From positions 1-64,000 of the forward strand of contig JAJPXZ010000173.1 in assembly GCA_021205245.1 (NCBI GenBank): a DNA stretch of 64,000 nucleotides, read 5' to 3'. The position numbers and the translations under genes are program-made. The notes under the pieces were generated by a model. The model did not search any database, had not been told where the DNA came from, and saw only the letters and a program-made list of their open reading frames with translations. Origin of the DNA: Planctomycetaceae bacterium (lineage in GTDB: Bacteria > Planctomycetota > SZUA-567). Position 1 is the stretch's first letter, and every line of letters starts with the position of its first letter. This document shows positions 21,198 to 30,859 of this stretch, piece by piece.

Positions 21198-22201
21198 AGC
21201 GGAACAAGAAGTCGATGCCGGCGTGGTTCGGCCCGTTGATCGCCCTGGCGATTCTTGTCATTATCCTCGCGGTGGTGACGAACCGCTTTATCTACCACGA
21301 CAACATCATGAATGTTTTGCGCCAGTCATCCATCAATGCGCTGGTCGCGCTGGGCATGCTGTTCGTGCTCCTGACCGGCGGCATCGACCTGTCGGTCGGC
21401 TCGGTGGTGGCGTTGTCGGCCTGCGTCATGGCGGTGGTGATGAAGGCGTTCGGCATCCAGTCCGCCGTCGTGTTGATTCCGATCGGGCTGGCGTGCGGGC
21501 TGGCGGTGGGATTGGTGAACGGCCTCCTCTTCACAAAGGCCAAGCTGCCCCACCCCTTTGTCTCGACCCTTGGTATGATGATGATCATCCGGGGCGTCTG
21601 CCTCATCATCACCGGCGCGAGGCCCATCACCGGATTTGACGGCTCGGTGCTGTGGCTGGGCCGGGCCAACCTGGTGTTCCCGGCGTGCTTCATCCTCGTC
21701 ATTATTATGTGCCTCCTCTACTCGGTCCTCCTGAACCGGACCACGCTGGGGCGGCAGATTTACGCTGTCGGCGGCAACCGCGAAGCGGCGCGGCTTTCCG
21801 GCATCGACGTTGACCGAACGGTCTGTTTCGTCTACATTGTATCCGGTTTCATGGCCGCCCTGGCAGGCATCGTGCTGCTGGGCCGCATCTCCACCGCCTA
21901 TGCGCTGTCGGGCGACAAGTACGAGATGGACGCCATCGCCGCCTGCGTCATCGGCGGCGCGTCGTTCAACGGCGGCGTGGGGTCGGTGTTGGGGACGCTC
22001 ATCGGCGCGTTGATGATTGGCGTGCTCCGTAACGGCCTGAACCTGTTGGGCGCGAAGTCGGACGTCACCCAAGTGGTGATTGGCGCGGTCATTATCCTCG
22101 CCGTTTATATCGACGTGATGCGTGGCCGGGCCGCCTACAACCTCGAACGCAACGAACAGGCCAAGGCGATGGAAGCGGAAGAAAAGCAGCAGGCGCTGTA
22201 A
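21194..22201 (+). CDS. Sugar ABC transporter permease (RbsC-like)
   Basis: LTGGIDLSVGSVVALS; YAVGGNREAARLSGIDV; ATG overlaps upstream stop. Confidence 0.93.
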
Positions 22202-22361
22202 GCGAAAATCGGATTATACTGAAATTCGCTAAAAATTCGGTCAATGTGAAAAACGAGGTAGCGTAGAACTCCTTTGCTGCAAGGAACGAATGACGCGAAT
22301 TACAGTGAGGTAAAAGCCGAAATTTATAGTGTCTTCGGTATATCTCTGACTTGGGGGTCAC

Positions 22362-23462
22362 GTGTCGGGCTATAAATATCGCCACCTTGCCGAACGGCTG
22401 CGGAGTGAGATTGAACTCGGCATCCGTGCGCCTGGACAACAAATTCCCACCGAGGAGGAACTGGCCAGCCGCTATTCCCTGGGCAGAAATACCGTCAGGC
22501 AGGCTGTCCGCCTCCTGGTCGAGCAGGGATACCTGGTGCGTATCCAAGGGAGCGGGACGTATGTTGCGGACTCCATCGATGCCTCGCCGCATTCGAGCGA
22601 GCCGGTGGGGTCCCGCAGCATCGGGGTGGTCCTGCCCCGCTGTTCGAACTACATTTATCCGGAAGTATTGATGGGGATCAGCGAGTGTCTGTTCGAACAC
22701 GATTACACCATGGTCTACCGCATCACCTACAACAAGATTGACAAGGAACGCCAAGTCCTCGCCGAACTTCTTTCCACCAACATCGCCGGGCTGATTATCG
22801 AGCCGACCCGCTCGGGCTGGCCGTTGGTCAATGCCGACCTGTATCGGCGCATCGAAGCCAAGCTGCCGTGCGTGCTCACCCACGCCACCCTGTCCGGCTT
22901 CTCGTTCCCCACTATCGGCGTCAGCGATTACGAAGGCGCGGCAATGCTGGTCGACCATCTCGCCGCCAACGGCCACCGACGCATTGCCGGCTTTTTCAAA
23001 TCGGACGAACAGACCGGAGTGCGGCGCTTTCACGGTTACGCCGGTGGGTTGAGCCGGAACGGCATCCACCTGGACGAAACCAACCTGCTCTGGTATTTCG
23101 ACGAGGAATTCCCCACCCTGTTCACAGAGGCCGGCAGCCAGCGCGTCCTGCGCGCGCTCGAGGGCTGCATCGCCGTCGTCTGCTACAACGACGAGACCGC
23201 CAGCCGGCTCTATCCTTTCCTGCAGGCGCGGCAGATACGGGTGCCGGAGGATATTTCGATTGTCGGGTACGACGACACGCACGACCTCAGCGGCATAAAG
23301 CCGTTTACAACAATTGATAACCCCAAGGCCATCCTCGGCCGCGCCGCCGTGGAGGCATTGCTCCGGCTGATCAAGAACCCGAACGAGGATGTGTCTCTGC
23401 AATTCCCGCCCACCCTGATCGAACGGGACACAGTGATGAATCTGGCCGAGGTTTCGGTTTAG
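22362..23462 (+). CDS. GntR-type HTH plus LacI-type ligand-binding transcriptional regulator (AraR-like architecture)
   Basis: KYRHLAERLRSEIELGIRAPGQQIPTEEELASRYSLGRNTVRQAVRLLVEQGYL; LacI-like C-terminal domain; GTG start. Confidence 0.9.
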   Translation: MSGYKYRHLAERLRSEIELGIRAPGQQIPTEEELASRYSLGRNTVRQAVRLLVEQGYLVRIQGSGTYVADSIDASPHSSEPVGSRSIGVVLPRCSNYIYPEVLMGISECLFEHDYTMVYRITYNKIDKERQVLAELLSTNIAGLIIEPTRSGWPLVNADLYRRIEAKLPCVLTHATLSGFSFPTIGVSDYEGAAMLVDHLAANGHRRIAGFFKSDEQTGVRRFHGYAGGLSRNGIHLDETNLLWYFDEEFPTLFTEAGSQRVLRALEGCIAVVCYNDETASRLYPFLQARQIRVPEDISIVGYDDTHDLSGIKPFTTIDNPKAILGRAAVEALLRLIKNPNEDVSLQFPPTLIERDTVMNLAEVSV

Positions 23463-23500
23463 GGGTGGGGCGCTGGGTATTGACCGTTGTTTGTTTTCGT

Positions 23501-23526
23501 ACGGGACCTTATTGGTCCCGTTTTAT
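23501..23526 (+). terminator. Rho-independent terminator
   Basis: ACGGGACC-ttatt-GGTCCCGT followed by TTTATT. Confidence 0.8.
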
Positions 23527-23573
23527 TATACTTAAGGGACGACTTCCCTCGTTCCATAGAGAGCTGGTGAATA

Positions 23574-25127
23574 ATGAGAGTGGCGTGCATTCAACAAATG
23601 GCGCAGGGCATTGCCGAGTACGATGCGGTTTTTGACGCCATGGTGGCTTTGACAGAAGAGGCAATTGCCGGCGGAGCGGATCTTATTGCCCAGCCGGAAG
23701 CGGCCTATCCTGCCTATTTCCTTGGCATCGACCCCGCCATGCAGAAAAAGGCGCTTGCCCGCTCGGACGACTATCTGAAGGCGATGGCCTCCCTCGCTCG
23801 CCGAAACGGGGTTCACATCGTGGCAGGCGTGGCGTTGCCGGTTGGCGAGGAGATCTTCAACGCCGCCATACTCTATGACGACCGGGGAATCGAACTGGGG
23901 CGCGCCTACAAGTCGGCACTGTGGCATTTCGATAGCCAGTGGTTTACGCCGGGAGATTCCTACCAGGCATTCGATACGAAGTTCGGCCGGATGGGCATGA
24001 TGATATGCGCCGACGCCAGGCTGCCTGAGATCGCCCGTATACTGGCGCTGGACGGGGCGAAGGCCATTATCGATATCGTCAACCTCGCCGCCGCCGCTCC
24101 TCAACCCGCAGGACTCATGAACCTCCAGTACGCTTTTATGCTGCCGGTCCGCGCTCGTGAAAATGGCGTCTGGATACTTATGCCGGATAAGGTGGGCCTC
24201 GAAGCGCAGACGGTGAGTTATCTCGGCCGCAGCATGGTTATCAATCCGATGGGGGATATCGTCGCCGAAGCGTCGCCGGACAAGGCGGAGATTGTGTACT
24301 GCGATATCGATCTGAATGCTTCCCGCCCGGCGCTGCCGGAACGCCGGCCTGCCCTGTACTCGGCGCTGGCCAGGCCAACGGAAGATCTTCCCGTCCATGC
24401 CTCCATGCATTCGGGAATAGGTACCTTTGCCGACGCCGAGGCGCTGGTGACGGCGGTACAATTCGCCGCCGATTCGGCGGGCGAGTATGTGGACAAGGCG
24501 GCGAAGTTTTGCCATGCGGCGTCACTCCTGGGGACTCGGCTGCTTTGCCTGCCGCCAGCGCGGCACGGCGTCCTCGCCGATATCGTTGGGGCGGTGCAGC
24601 CGCGATTGTCCGAGGGCATGCTGGCGGTGCTTGCCGCGCCGCAGCCGGACGGGTATGGTGCGGTCGTCTGTGACAACGGGAGGATTTACGGAGAATTCCA
24701 GCAAACCCACGGCGCGGCTGCCGATGCGGCTGGGGAGATTGCCGTCGCCGATACCCCGGTTGGGAAAATCGGGGCGATATTCAATGACGAAGCGTACATC
24801 CCCGAGGTGTCCCGCGTTAGTATGGTGCTGGGCTGCGAGGTGCTGATATGGTTCGACTCCACGCCACGCCCCATGAACACGAAAGTGCTCCAGACCAGGG
24901 CGGCGGAAAACAAGATGTACGTGGTCCGCGTCAATAACAGTGTTGACGAGGACTGCGCCGCCGTTGTCACTCCCGACGGCGGCATCATGACAACCACCTT
25001 TGTCGGGGTCGAACAGGGCGCGAGCGCGCTGGTGCTTCCGCCTCTCGCCAGGGCAAAAACGGTGGTGCCGTTCACGAATGTGGTTACCCAACGCCAGGGG
25101 CCGACATATGGGGCGCTGCTGCGGTGA
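23574..25127 (+). CDS. Carbon-nitrogen hydrolase (nitrilase superfamily) with tandem nitrilase domains
   Basis: N-terminal half with E (QPEAAYPAY), K (YKSALWHFD), C (MMICADARLPE); C-terminal half with second nitrilase-like fold lacking Cys (AIFNDEAYIPEVSR). Confidence 0.75.
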   Translation: MRVACIQQMAQGIAEYDAVFDAMVALTEEAIAGGADLIAQPEAAYPAYFLGIDPAMQKKALARSDDYLKAMASLARRNGVHIVAGVALPVGEEIFNAAILYDDRGIELGRAYKSALWHFDSQWFTPGDSYQAFDTKFGRMGMMICADARLPEIARILALDGAKAIIDIVNLAAAAPQPAGLMNLQYAFMLPVRARENGVWILMPDKVGLEAQTVSYLGRSMVINPMGDIVAEASPDKAEIVYCDIDLNASRPALPERRPALYSALARPTEDLPVHASMHSGIGTFADAEALVTAVQFAADSAGEYVDKAAKFCHAASLLGTRLLCLPPARHGVLADIVGAVQPRLSEGMLAVLAAPQPDGYGAVVCDNGRIYGEFQQTHGAAADAAGEIAVADTPVGKIGAIFNDEAYIPEVSRVSMVLGCEVLIWFDSTPRPMNTKVLQTRAAENKMYVVRVNNSVDEDCAAVVTPDGGIMTTTFVGVEQGASALVLPPLARAKTVVPFTNVVTQRQGPTYGALLR

Positions 25128-25224
25128 GGGTCTTAACAACTTGATGAACAACGACTTACGTGTCCACGGATTTGCTATACTTTCCCCTATGTACTGAACT
25201 TCTCGGCTATAGCCTCAAATTTAC

Positions 25225-25279
25225 GGTACCATTCCTGTTGTATTAATAGTACTATTCAATCCGAATGAATGGTACTATT
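25225..25279. promoter_or_regulatory. Operator-like inverted repeats upstream of Phd/PIN module
   Basis: AATAGTACTATTCA (25245-25258) vs TGAATGGTACTATT (25266-25279), one mismatch; extra half-site GGTACCATTC at 25225-25234; TTGACA at 25283. Confidence 0.55.
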
Positions 25280-25338
25280 GAATTGACACCACAAGGACAT
25301 ATGGGTAGAAATATTCGAATGCTTTAAGGAGTACGGTC

Positions 25339-25554
25339 ATGATAAAAATCAGTCTATCAGAACTTAAATCCCATACCGGTAAGTATGTGGAAATCGCCGC
25401 AGGCGACGAGACGGTCTATATCACGAAACGCGGACGGCCTATTGCCAAAATTGTAAGCACCACACCTGATATCATGTCCTTAATCGGCTTTCTCCCGCAG
25501 GACGTGGATCTCGACACCGCTCGCGAGGAGCGTCTCCACGAGAGAATGCAATGA
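25339..25554 (+). CDS. Type II antitoxin, Phd/YefM family
   Basis: IKISLSELKSHTGKYVEIAAGDETVYITKRGRPIAKIV. Confidence 0.9.
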   Translation: MIKISLSELKSHTGKYVEIAAGDETVYITKRGRPIAKIVSTTPDIMSLIGFLPQDVDLDTAREERLHERMQ

Positions 25555-25973
25555 ATGTCCTTCTCGATACCAACATCGTCTTGGACGCTCTCGCAGCCAG
25601 GGAACCGTTTCGTGCACATGCCGAATCTATCTTTGAGCTCATTAAGGATAAGAGAATAACCGCCTTTCTCACCGCCAATAGCATCACGGATATTTACTAC
25701 ATCATACGAAAGAACCGCGACGAATCCGAAGCACGAGAGGCTATGCGGATTCTTCTCGCGACGTTTTCCATCATTGATATCCGTGGCCGCGATTGCTTGG
25801 ACGCCCTTGATTTTCCCATCGACGATTACGAGGATGCTATCCTGCTGGTCTGTGGCATGCGGTCCCACGCCGATTGCATCGTTACACGAGACAGGCATCT
25901 CTTGGAAATACCAGGCCAGGACACCCAAGTTCTCTCGCCTGAATCCTTCCTAACCAAAATGTCTCGCAAATAG
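25551..25973 (+). CDS. PIN-domain toxin (VapC-like)
   Basis: MNVLLDTNIVLDAL, DYEDAIL, ADCIVTRD acidic motifs; ATGA overlap with antitoxin. Confidence 0.92.
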   Translation: MNVLLDTNIVLDALAAREPFRAHAESIFELIKDKRITAFLTANSITDIYYIIRKNRDESEAREAMRILLATFSIIDIRGRDCLDALDFPIDDYEDAILLVCGMRSHADCIVTRDRHLLEIPGQDTQVLSPESFLTKMSRK

Positions 25974-25989
25974 CTTGGCCTGTTGAAAA

Positions 25990-26526
25990 TTAGATAAGAC
26001 GTTTAAAGAAATAATGGCATCCCTCGGCATCGATATGATAGGTGTCAAAGCCGAGTGATTGATGGGCTTTCTTGGACACATCGCGGAAATCATCCGTATC
26101 CGACAGGATGAACAGACAGCCATGCTCCCTTACCCATTGTGCGGCGTGGAGCATGAGTTGCGCGCCGATCCGCTTCCTTCTCAGATCCTCGTCCACATAC
26201 CACGATTCGACAACAGGAATCGGGAGGTTGGCGGCGAGTCGCTGCCGCACCTCATCACCATACGCCGTGTTGCGAAAATCCTCCAATTTCTCTTCATAAT
26301 CGACCGCGCTGACAAAGCCGATTTCAATAAATCCACCTAATCGACCGTCACCGCGCCCATATACCAAGCTGGTCCACAGATCGTAATTCCTAAACCGGTT
26401 CGCATGCGGATGGTAGAAAAACGCCGTCACCTCGTCCCGCAGTTCCTGCGTGGAATGCTTTGGGTAGAGCAAGCATCTGAGCCTCAGCAGCTCCTCAAAA
26501 TCGTGTTCGCGGTATGTTCTTATCAT
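25990..26526 (-). CDS. GNAT family N-acetyltransferase
   Basis: ESWYVDEDLRRKRIGAQLMLHAAQWVREHG motif A; AKKAHQSLGF. Confidence 0.85.
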   Translation of the reverse strand: MIRTYREHDFEELLRLRCLLYPKHSTQELRDEVTAFFYHPHANRFRNYDLWTSLVYGRGDGRLGGFIEIGFVSAVDYEEKLEDFRNTAYGDEVRQRLAANLPIPVVESWYVDEDLRRKRIGAQLMLHAAQWVREHGCLFILSDTDDFRDVSKKAHQSLGFDTYHIDAEGCHYFFKRLI

Positions 26527-26730
26527 TGTTTAACCCACTCCTCTATGGTTTCCGGTTCGTGTGGCATCAATAACCAACTACAGGACACATGTCAAGTCAT
26601 TCACAGACAATGAAATAGGTGCCACGATAAACATTCGGGCGAATCGGTGTTTATATGGACGGGGTTTTTATGATGCCGTGGACTGGGCTGGTCAACCGCC
26701 TTAAAATGGATAAGGTGAGAAGATACGGTT

Positions 26731-26805
26731 GCACTCCGAAAGCTTCTTTCGTGCGAACCGGCGAACGATCACCGGCGCGGTTGATCAACTAACCTCATGG
26801 TTAGT
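26731..26805 (+). other. Cluster of three hairpins in the leader region of the chemoreceptor gene
   Basis: GCAC-tcc-GAAAG-ctt-CTTTC-GTGC; GATCA/TGATC; ACTAACC-tcat-GGTTAGT. Confidence 0.35.
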
Positions 26806-26961
26806 CGGTCACTTATAAATCCATAGCCCGAAAAGACTCTCACTCAGTCTTAAGGGTTCATTAATACCCGTTAGACATGACAGACCACTAATATCCGTTG
26901 CAAAAACGCCCCTTCGTCCCTACCATATGATAAATCACATACCGACAGTAACGGGGCCCAC

Positions 26962-29214
26962 ATGCATACCTTTCTTGATATCAAGTGGCGGGTTATCGCC
27001 GCCGTCGTCGGCGTCAGCCTGCTTTCGCTTGTCATTACCATCTTCGTTACCCGCAAACAGACGGAAGGGTTTATCCTCGACAAGAGTAGAGACCTCTTCC
27101 GGGAAATGACCGTTATCGAGGCAGACGGCTACAGCACGGCGTTTATGGAATCCGCCTCGCTTATGCGCAGCCTGATTTCACGCGTCCAGTCCGAACTCTC
27201 CATCGGCGACAGCGACCATGCCCCGGCAAATCTTACTCGCCTTAGTTCATATGTTGGAAGCGTCCTGGACAGCGCCAACATTACCGTGCGCGGCTACGGC
27301 GTTGTACTGAAGCCGGGCGTATATCCGGTTACGGCGGAGGACGATCCGGTCAATGTCAACGCCGACGGCAACGTGAGCATCGTCTACACCCGAAAAGGCG
27401 GCGTGCTGGGGCAGACCCCGCCCATGACGCCTCGGGAACTGCGGGAGAGCGGCTGGTGGCAACGGGCCTCCGAAGAGGGAATAACCACCTGGGACGAACC
27501 GTACATGGTCCTGGCGGACAATCCCGGCGGCAACCCCATTCCCCGCTCGGTGTTCATGGTTGCCCAACCTCTGACCTATGGGGACGAAATCATCGGCGCG
27601 GTGTATCTTCGCTTCTGCGTTACCCGTTACCAGGAAGTCACCGCCGCCAAGAGACAGGCTTCCGGCCAAATCAGTAAACTGAACGCCATGTTTGTGTCGC
27701 CGGAAGGAGCCTGTATCGGCGTACCACAAGGGATGGACCTCTCGGACCTGGTCATCCAGAGTCCCGATCCCTCTCTCATTCCGCACCTGAAACCGGGCGC
27801 GCACCCCGAGCTCGCCAGTGCCGTCGCAGCCAGTCGGGTCTTTTCCGGGACTATTCTTCTGGGAAGGGACCAGCAACCCACCTTTGTGGTGAGTCGGCCC
27901 GTCTCCCACGATCTTCCGGTACAGTACTGGTCGGTGGTGGCGTTCCTCCCTGAAGCAGACCTCTATGCCGAGGCGCAGCGGGCCATGGCCGGACAACTCC
28001 CGGTCTTCGCCGGGTTACTGCTGCTGGCGCTGCTGTTCGGGTATTTCATCGCCCGGCTGACGGGCAAAAGTCTGGTCCAAAATGAGGACTGGTACCGGGC
28101 TATTCTTGACCGCGTACCGCTTCCGCTGGGTATAGTCGGGAAGGACAATGCCTGGGGTTATGTCAATTCGACCCTCAAGCGTCTGTTCACCAATCGAGGT
28201 AGAGAAGAGTTTGTCGGCGCTACGGTGGAGGAGACCCTTTTCCCCGACGAAGCGGCCTTTTGCCGACGGTCGAACCAGGAAAGCGTTCCCGAAATCATCA
28301 CCGAGGATTTTGTCCAGGACAACGGCGCGGCCTACAGCATCACCTCCTGCCGGCTGCTGGATTCGACAAACACCTATCTCGGCCGACTGGTTATCGGCAT
28401 AGACACCACCAACGCCCGGAACATTGCGTTGACTCTGCAGGATGCACAGAATACCGCGCTGGCCCTGGACGCCAATTCCGACGATATCTATTCTGCCTCG
28501 CAGGAGATGTCCGCAAGCACCATGCAAATAACCGCCGCCATTGAGGAAATAACCGTCACGGCCCAGGACATGGGTGAAATGTCGGCGGAGTATTCGAAAT
28601 CCGCCGAGCGGAGCCACCAGATGGCGGCCATGACGAGGGAGACGTCCGGCAGCAGCGCCGTGGAAGCGGAAGGCGCGGCAGAGGCGATGCGCAAGGTGCG
28701 GGATTCTGGCGAGAAGGTGGCCAGCGTCATCCGCCTCATCGACGAGATTGCGTTCCAGACCAACCTCCTTGCCCTGAACGCGGCGGTCGAATCCGCACGC
28801 GCGGGCAGGCACGGGCGCGGCTTTGCCGTCGTCGCCGACGAGGTCCGCCGCCTTGCCCAGCGATCCGCCAAGGCGGCTGGTGAAACCTCAACCATGATTA
28901 CCGAAATGACCGAACGCATCGGCGACGCGGCCACGTCCATCGAAATGCTTGCCGAACGGCTGAAGGGTATCAGCGAGGGCGCCGACATGTTGACCCGCAA
29001 CTCCGACGAGGTCGCGCGTCTGGCCGACAACCTGACCCAGGGCGTCCGCCAGGTACATGCCAGCCTCAACCAGATCACCGAGAACCTCCAGTCGGCTACG
29101 GTTGTGTCCCGCCGGGTCAGCGACATCGCCGGCGTCATCCAGAACCAGTCGACCCAGTTGCGAGGATTGACCCAAAGGCGCGGCCGGAAACAGTTGCGGA
29201 TTGGAAAGTCGTAG
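26962..29214 (+). CDS. Methyl-accepting chemotaxis protein (dCache-like sensor, PAS-like segment, MA domain)
   Basis: [43 protein letters not shown] hairpin signature; periplasmic sensor between two TM helices. Confidence 0.93.
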   Translation: MHTFLDIKWRVIAAVVGVSLLSLVITIFVTRKQTEGFILDKSRDLFREMTVIEADGYSTAFMESASLMRSLISRVQSELSIGDSDHAPANLTRLSSYVGSVLDSANITVRGYGVVLKPGVYPVTAEDDPVNVNADGNVSIVYTRKGGVLGQTPPMTPRELRESGWWQRASEEGITTWDEPYMVLADNPGGNPIPRSVFMVAQPLTYGDEIIGAVYLRFCVTRYQEVTAAKRQASGQISKLNAMFVSPEGACIGVPQGMDLSDLVIQSPDPSLIPHLKPGAHPELASAVAASRVFSGTILLGRDQQPTFVVSRPVSHDLPVQYWSVVAFLPEADLYAEAQRAMAGQLPVFAGLLLLALLFGYFIARLTGKSLVQNEDWYRAILDRVPLPLGIVGKDNAWGYVNSTLKRLFTNRGREEFVGATVEETLFPDEAAFCRRSNQESVPEIITEDFVQDNGAAYSITSCRLLDSTNTYLGRLVIGIDTTNARNIALTLQDAQNTALALDANSDDIYSASQEMSASTMQITAAIEEITVTAQDMGEMSAEYSKSAERSHQMAAMTRETSGSSAVEAEGAAEAMRKVRDSGEKVASVIRLIDEIAFQTNLLALNAAVESARAGRHGRGFAVVADEVRRLAQRSAKAAGETSTMITEMTERIGDAATSIEMLAERLKGISEGADMLTRNSDEVARLADNLTQGVRQVHASLNQITENLQSATVVSRRVSDIAGVIQNQSTQLRGLTQRRGRKQLRIGKS

Positions 29215-29248
29215 GGGTATGATCAGATCATGATAAGACAAAAAGGAA

Positions 29249-29446
29249 ATGGCGACCAAGGGCAAGATCCGCGATATTATAAAACTAATTGAAAAGGATG
29301 GCTGGGTACAAGTGGATCAGCGCGGCAGCCACCGTAAGTTCAAACATCCGGCGAAGTCCGGTGCGGTCACCATTCCCGGCCACCCCGCCGACGATGTTCC
29401 GCCGAAGACATGGGACAGTATCATGCGGCAGGCAGGGTTGAAATAG
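29249..29446 (+). CDS. hicA: HicA-family type II toxin
   Basis: LIEKDGWVQVDQRGSHRKFKHPAKSGAVTIPGH (catalytic His in GSHRKFKHP). Confidence 0.93.
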   Translation: MATKGKIRDIIKLIEKDGWVQVDQRGSHRKFKHPAKSGAVTIPGHPADDVPPKTWDSIMRQAGLK

Positions 29447-29455
29447 GAGACGGTT

Positions 29456-29740
29456 ATGGTCAAGAAAATATGGGTGTGCATTGAGAAGGCGGATAGCAAC
29501 TACGGCGCGTACGCCCCCGAGGTGCCGGGCTGCATCAGCACAGGGGCCACCATCGAGGAAACGCGCGCCAATATCATTGACGCGCTCACCTTCCATTTGG
29601 AAGACATGGACGAGAAGGCACTGGCTGCCATCAGCGGCGATTTTCCACTCGCCAAGGCACTGGAGAGTGAAGACAGGGCCGAGGATGAGTATTATGCTCT
29701 GGTTGAAATTCTGATAGCGGATTCAAAGGTAGGCGTTTGA
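29456..29740 (+). CDS. hicB: HicB-family antitoxin
   Basis: SNYGAYAPEVPGCISTGATIEETRANIIDALTFHLEDM. Confidence 0.92.
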   Translation: MVKKIWVCIEKADSNYGAYAPEVPGCISTGATIEETRANIIDALTFHLEDMDEKALAAISGDFPLAKALESEDRAEDEYYALVEILIADSKVGV

Positions 29741-29836
29741 AAAACACATCACCTGCGGCTTTGTTACTGGCTGCTCATATTCTTGTATGCCAATAAAAAT
29801 TGGAACCATCCTGATGGATGGTTCCAACTGTTATTA

Positions 29837-29912
29837 TGGCTCCCCCGGCTGGATTCGAACCAGCGACCTGCGGATTAACAGTCCGACGCTCTACCAGCTG
29901 AGCTACAGGGGA
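29837..29912 (-). tRNA. tRNA-Asn(GUU)
   Basis: Reverse complement TCCCCTGTAGCTCAGCTGGTAGAGCGTCGGACTGTTAATCCGCAGGTCGCTGGTTCGAATCCAGCCGGGGGAGCCA; anticodon loop CTGTTAA. Confidence 0.97.
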
Positions 29913-30116
29913 ATATGTCACATCAAGTCGCCACCTCGCCTAAGCGATGCAGCGAAGGGAATATCTTACAAATACCGCTGTCCATGTCCAGAAAAAAACC
30001 CTCCTTTCCGCCACAACTCCATAAATTTCGCTCCTCAGGCAAACACTCCCCGTTCCTTAATAGACACATAGTGGCGTAAGGCTGCCTCGCAGCGAAAAAA
30101 AATCTGGTTTTCCCCC

Positions 30117-30160
30117 TTGCTAATGGAGCAATGAGGTTGTATAAATAGTAATGATTACTA
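30117..30160 (+). promoter_or_regulatory. Promoter (TTGCTA-N17-TATAAA) with abutting 7-1-7 palindrome TAGTAAT-g-ATTACTA (PerR/Fur-like box) upstream of ahpC
   Basis: Perfect inverted repeat directly downstream of the -10; PerR boxes are 7-1-7 inverted repeats. Confidence 0.6.
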
Positions 30161-30215
30161 ATTATGAATTACCGCGATTTACTTTTTTTTACCCTTTGGG
30201 TTTTAGGAGCAAAAC

Positions 30216-30779
30216 ATGTCGATGATTAACAAGGAAGTGGGCGATTTCTCGGTCCAGGCCTATCACAACGATGAGTTCAAGACCGTCAGCAAAAAGGATA
30301 TCCTGGGCAAATGGAGCGTCTTCTTTTTCTACCCGGCCGACTTTACCTTCGTCTGCCCCACCGAACTGGAAGACCTCGCCAATAAGTATGAGGATTTCAA
30401 GGCCGCCGGCTGCGAAATTTACTCGGTCTCCTGCGATACCCACTTTGTCCACAAAGCCTGGCACGACGCGTCCGATACGATTAAAAAGATCAAGTACCCC
30501 ATGCTCGCCGACCCAACCCACGTGCTTGCCAAGGACTTCAAGGTCTATATTAAAGATGCCGGCGTGGCCGAGCGCGGCAGCTTTATCGTCAACCCGGAAG
30601 GCAAGATCGTGGCCTACGAAGTAACCGCCGGCAGCGTCGGCCGTAACGCTGACGAACTGTTCCGCCGCGTGCAGGCGAGTCAGTTCGTCGCCGGGCACGA
30701 CGGCGAAGTCTGCCCCGCCAAATGGCAGCCGGGCGTGCAGACGCTGAAGCCCAGCCTGGACCTGGTTGGCCAGCTCTAA
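30216..30779 (+). CDS. ahpC: Alkyl hydroperoxide reductase subunit C (2-Cys peroxiredoxin)
   Basis: FFFYPADFTFVCPTELEDLA; resolving Cys in GEVCPAKW. Confidence 0.96.
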   Translation: MSMINKEVGDFSVQAYHNDEFKTVSKKDILGKWSVFFFYPADFTFVCPTELEDLANKYEDFKAAGCEIYSVSCDTHFVHKAWHDASDTIKKIKYPMLADPTHVLAKDFKVYIKDAGVAERGSFIVNPEGKIVAYEVTAGSVGRNADELFRRVQASQFVAGHDGEVCPAKWQPGVQTLKPSLDLVGQL

Positions 30780-30794
30780 ATCCTTTCCTCCTCA

Positions 30795-30832
30795 GCGCGA
30801 ACCGTCCCGACCATTATCGGGACGGTTCGCGC
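30795..30832. other. 16-bp perfect hairpin between ahpC and ahpF-like gene
   Basis: GCGCGAACCGTCCCGA-ccatta-TCGGGACGGTTCGCGC; no U-tract. Confidence 0.8.
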
Positions 30833-30859
30833 ATATCATGGCTTCTGTATGGAGACCCT

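Noticed and set aside
29787-30071. 94-aa ORF with GSPGWIRTSDLRINSPTLYQLSYRG
   Set aside because: Translation antisense to tRNA-Asn, a well-known annotation artefact
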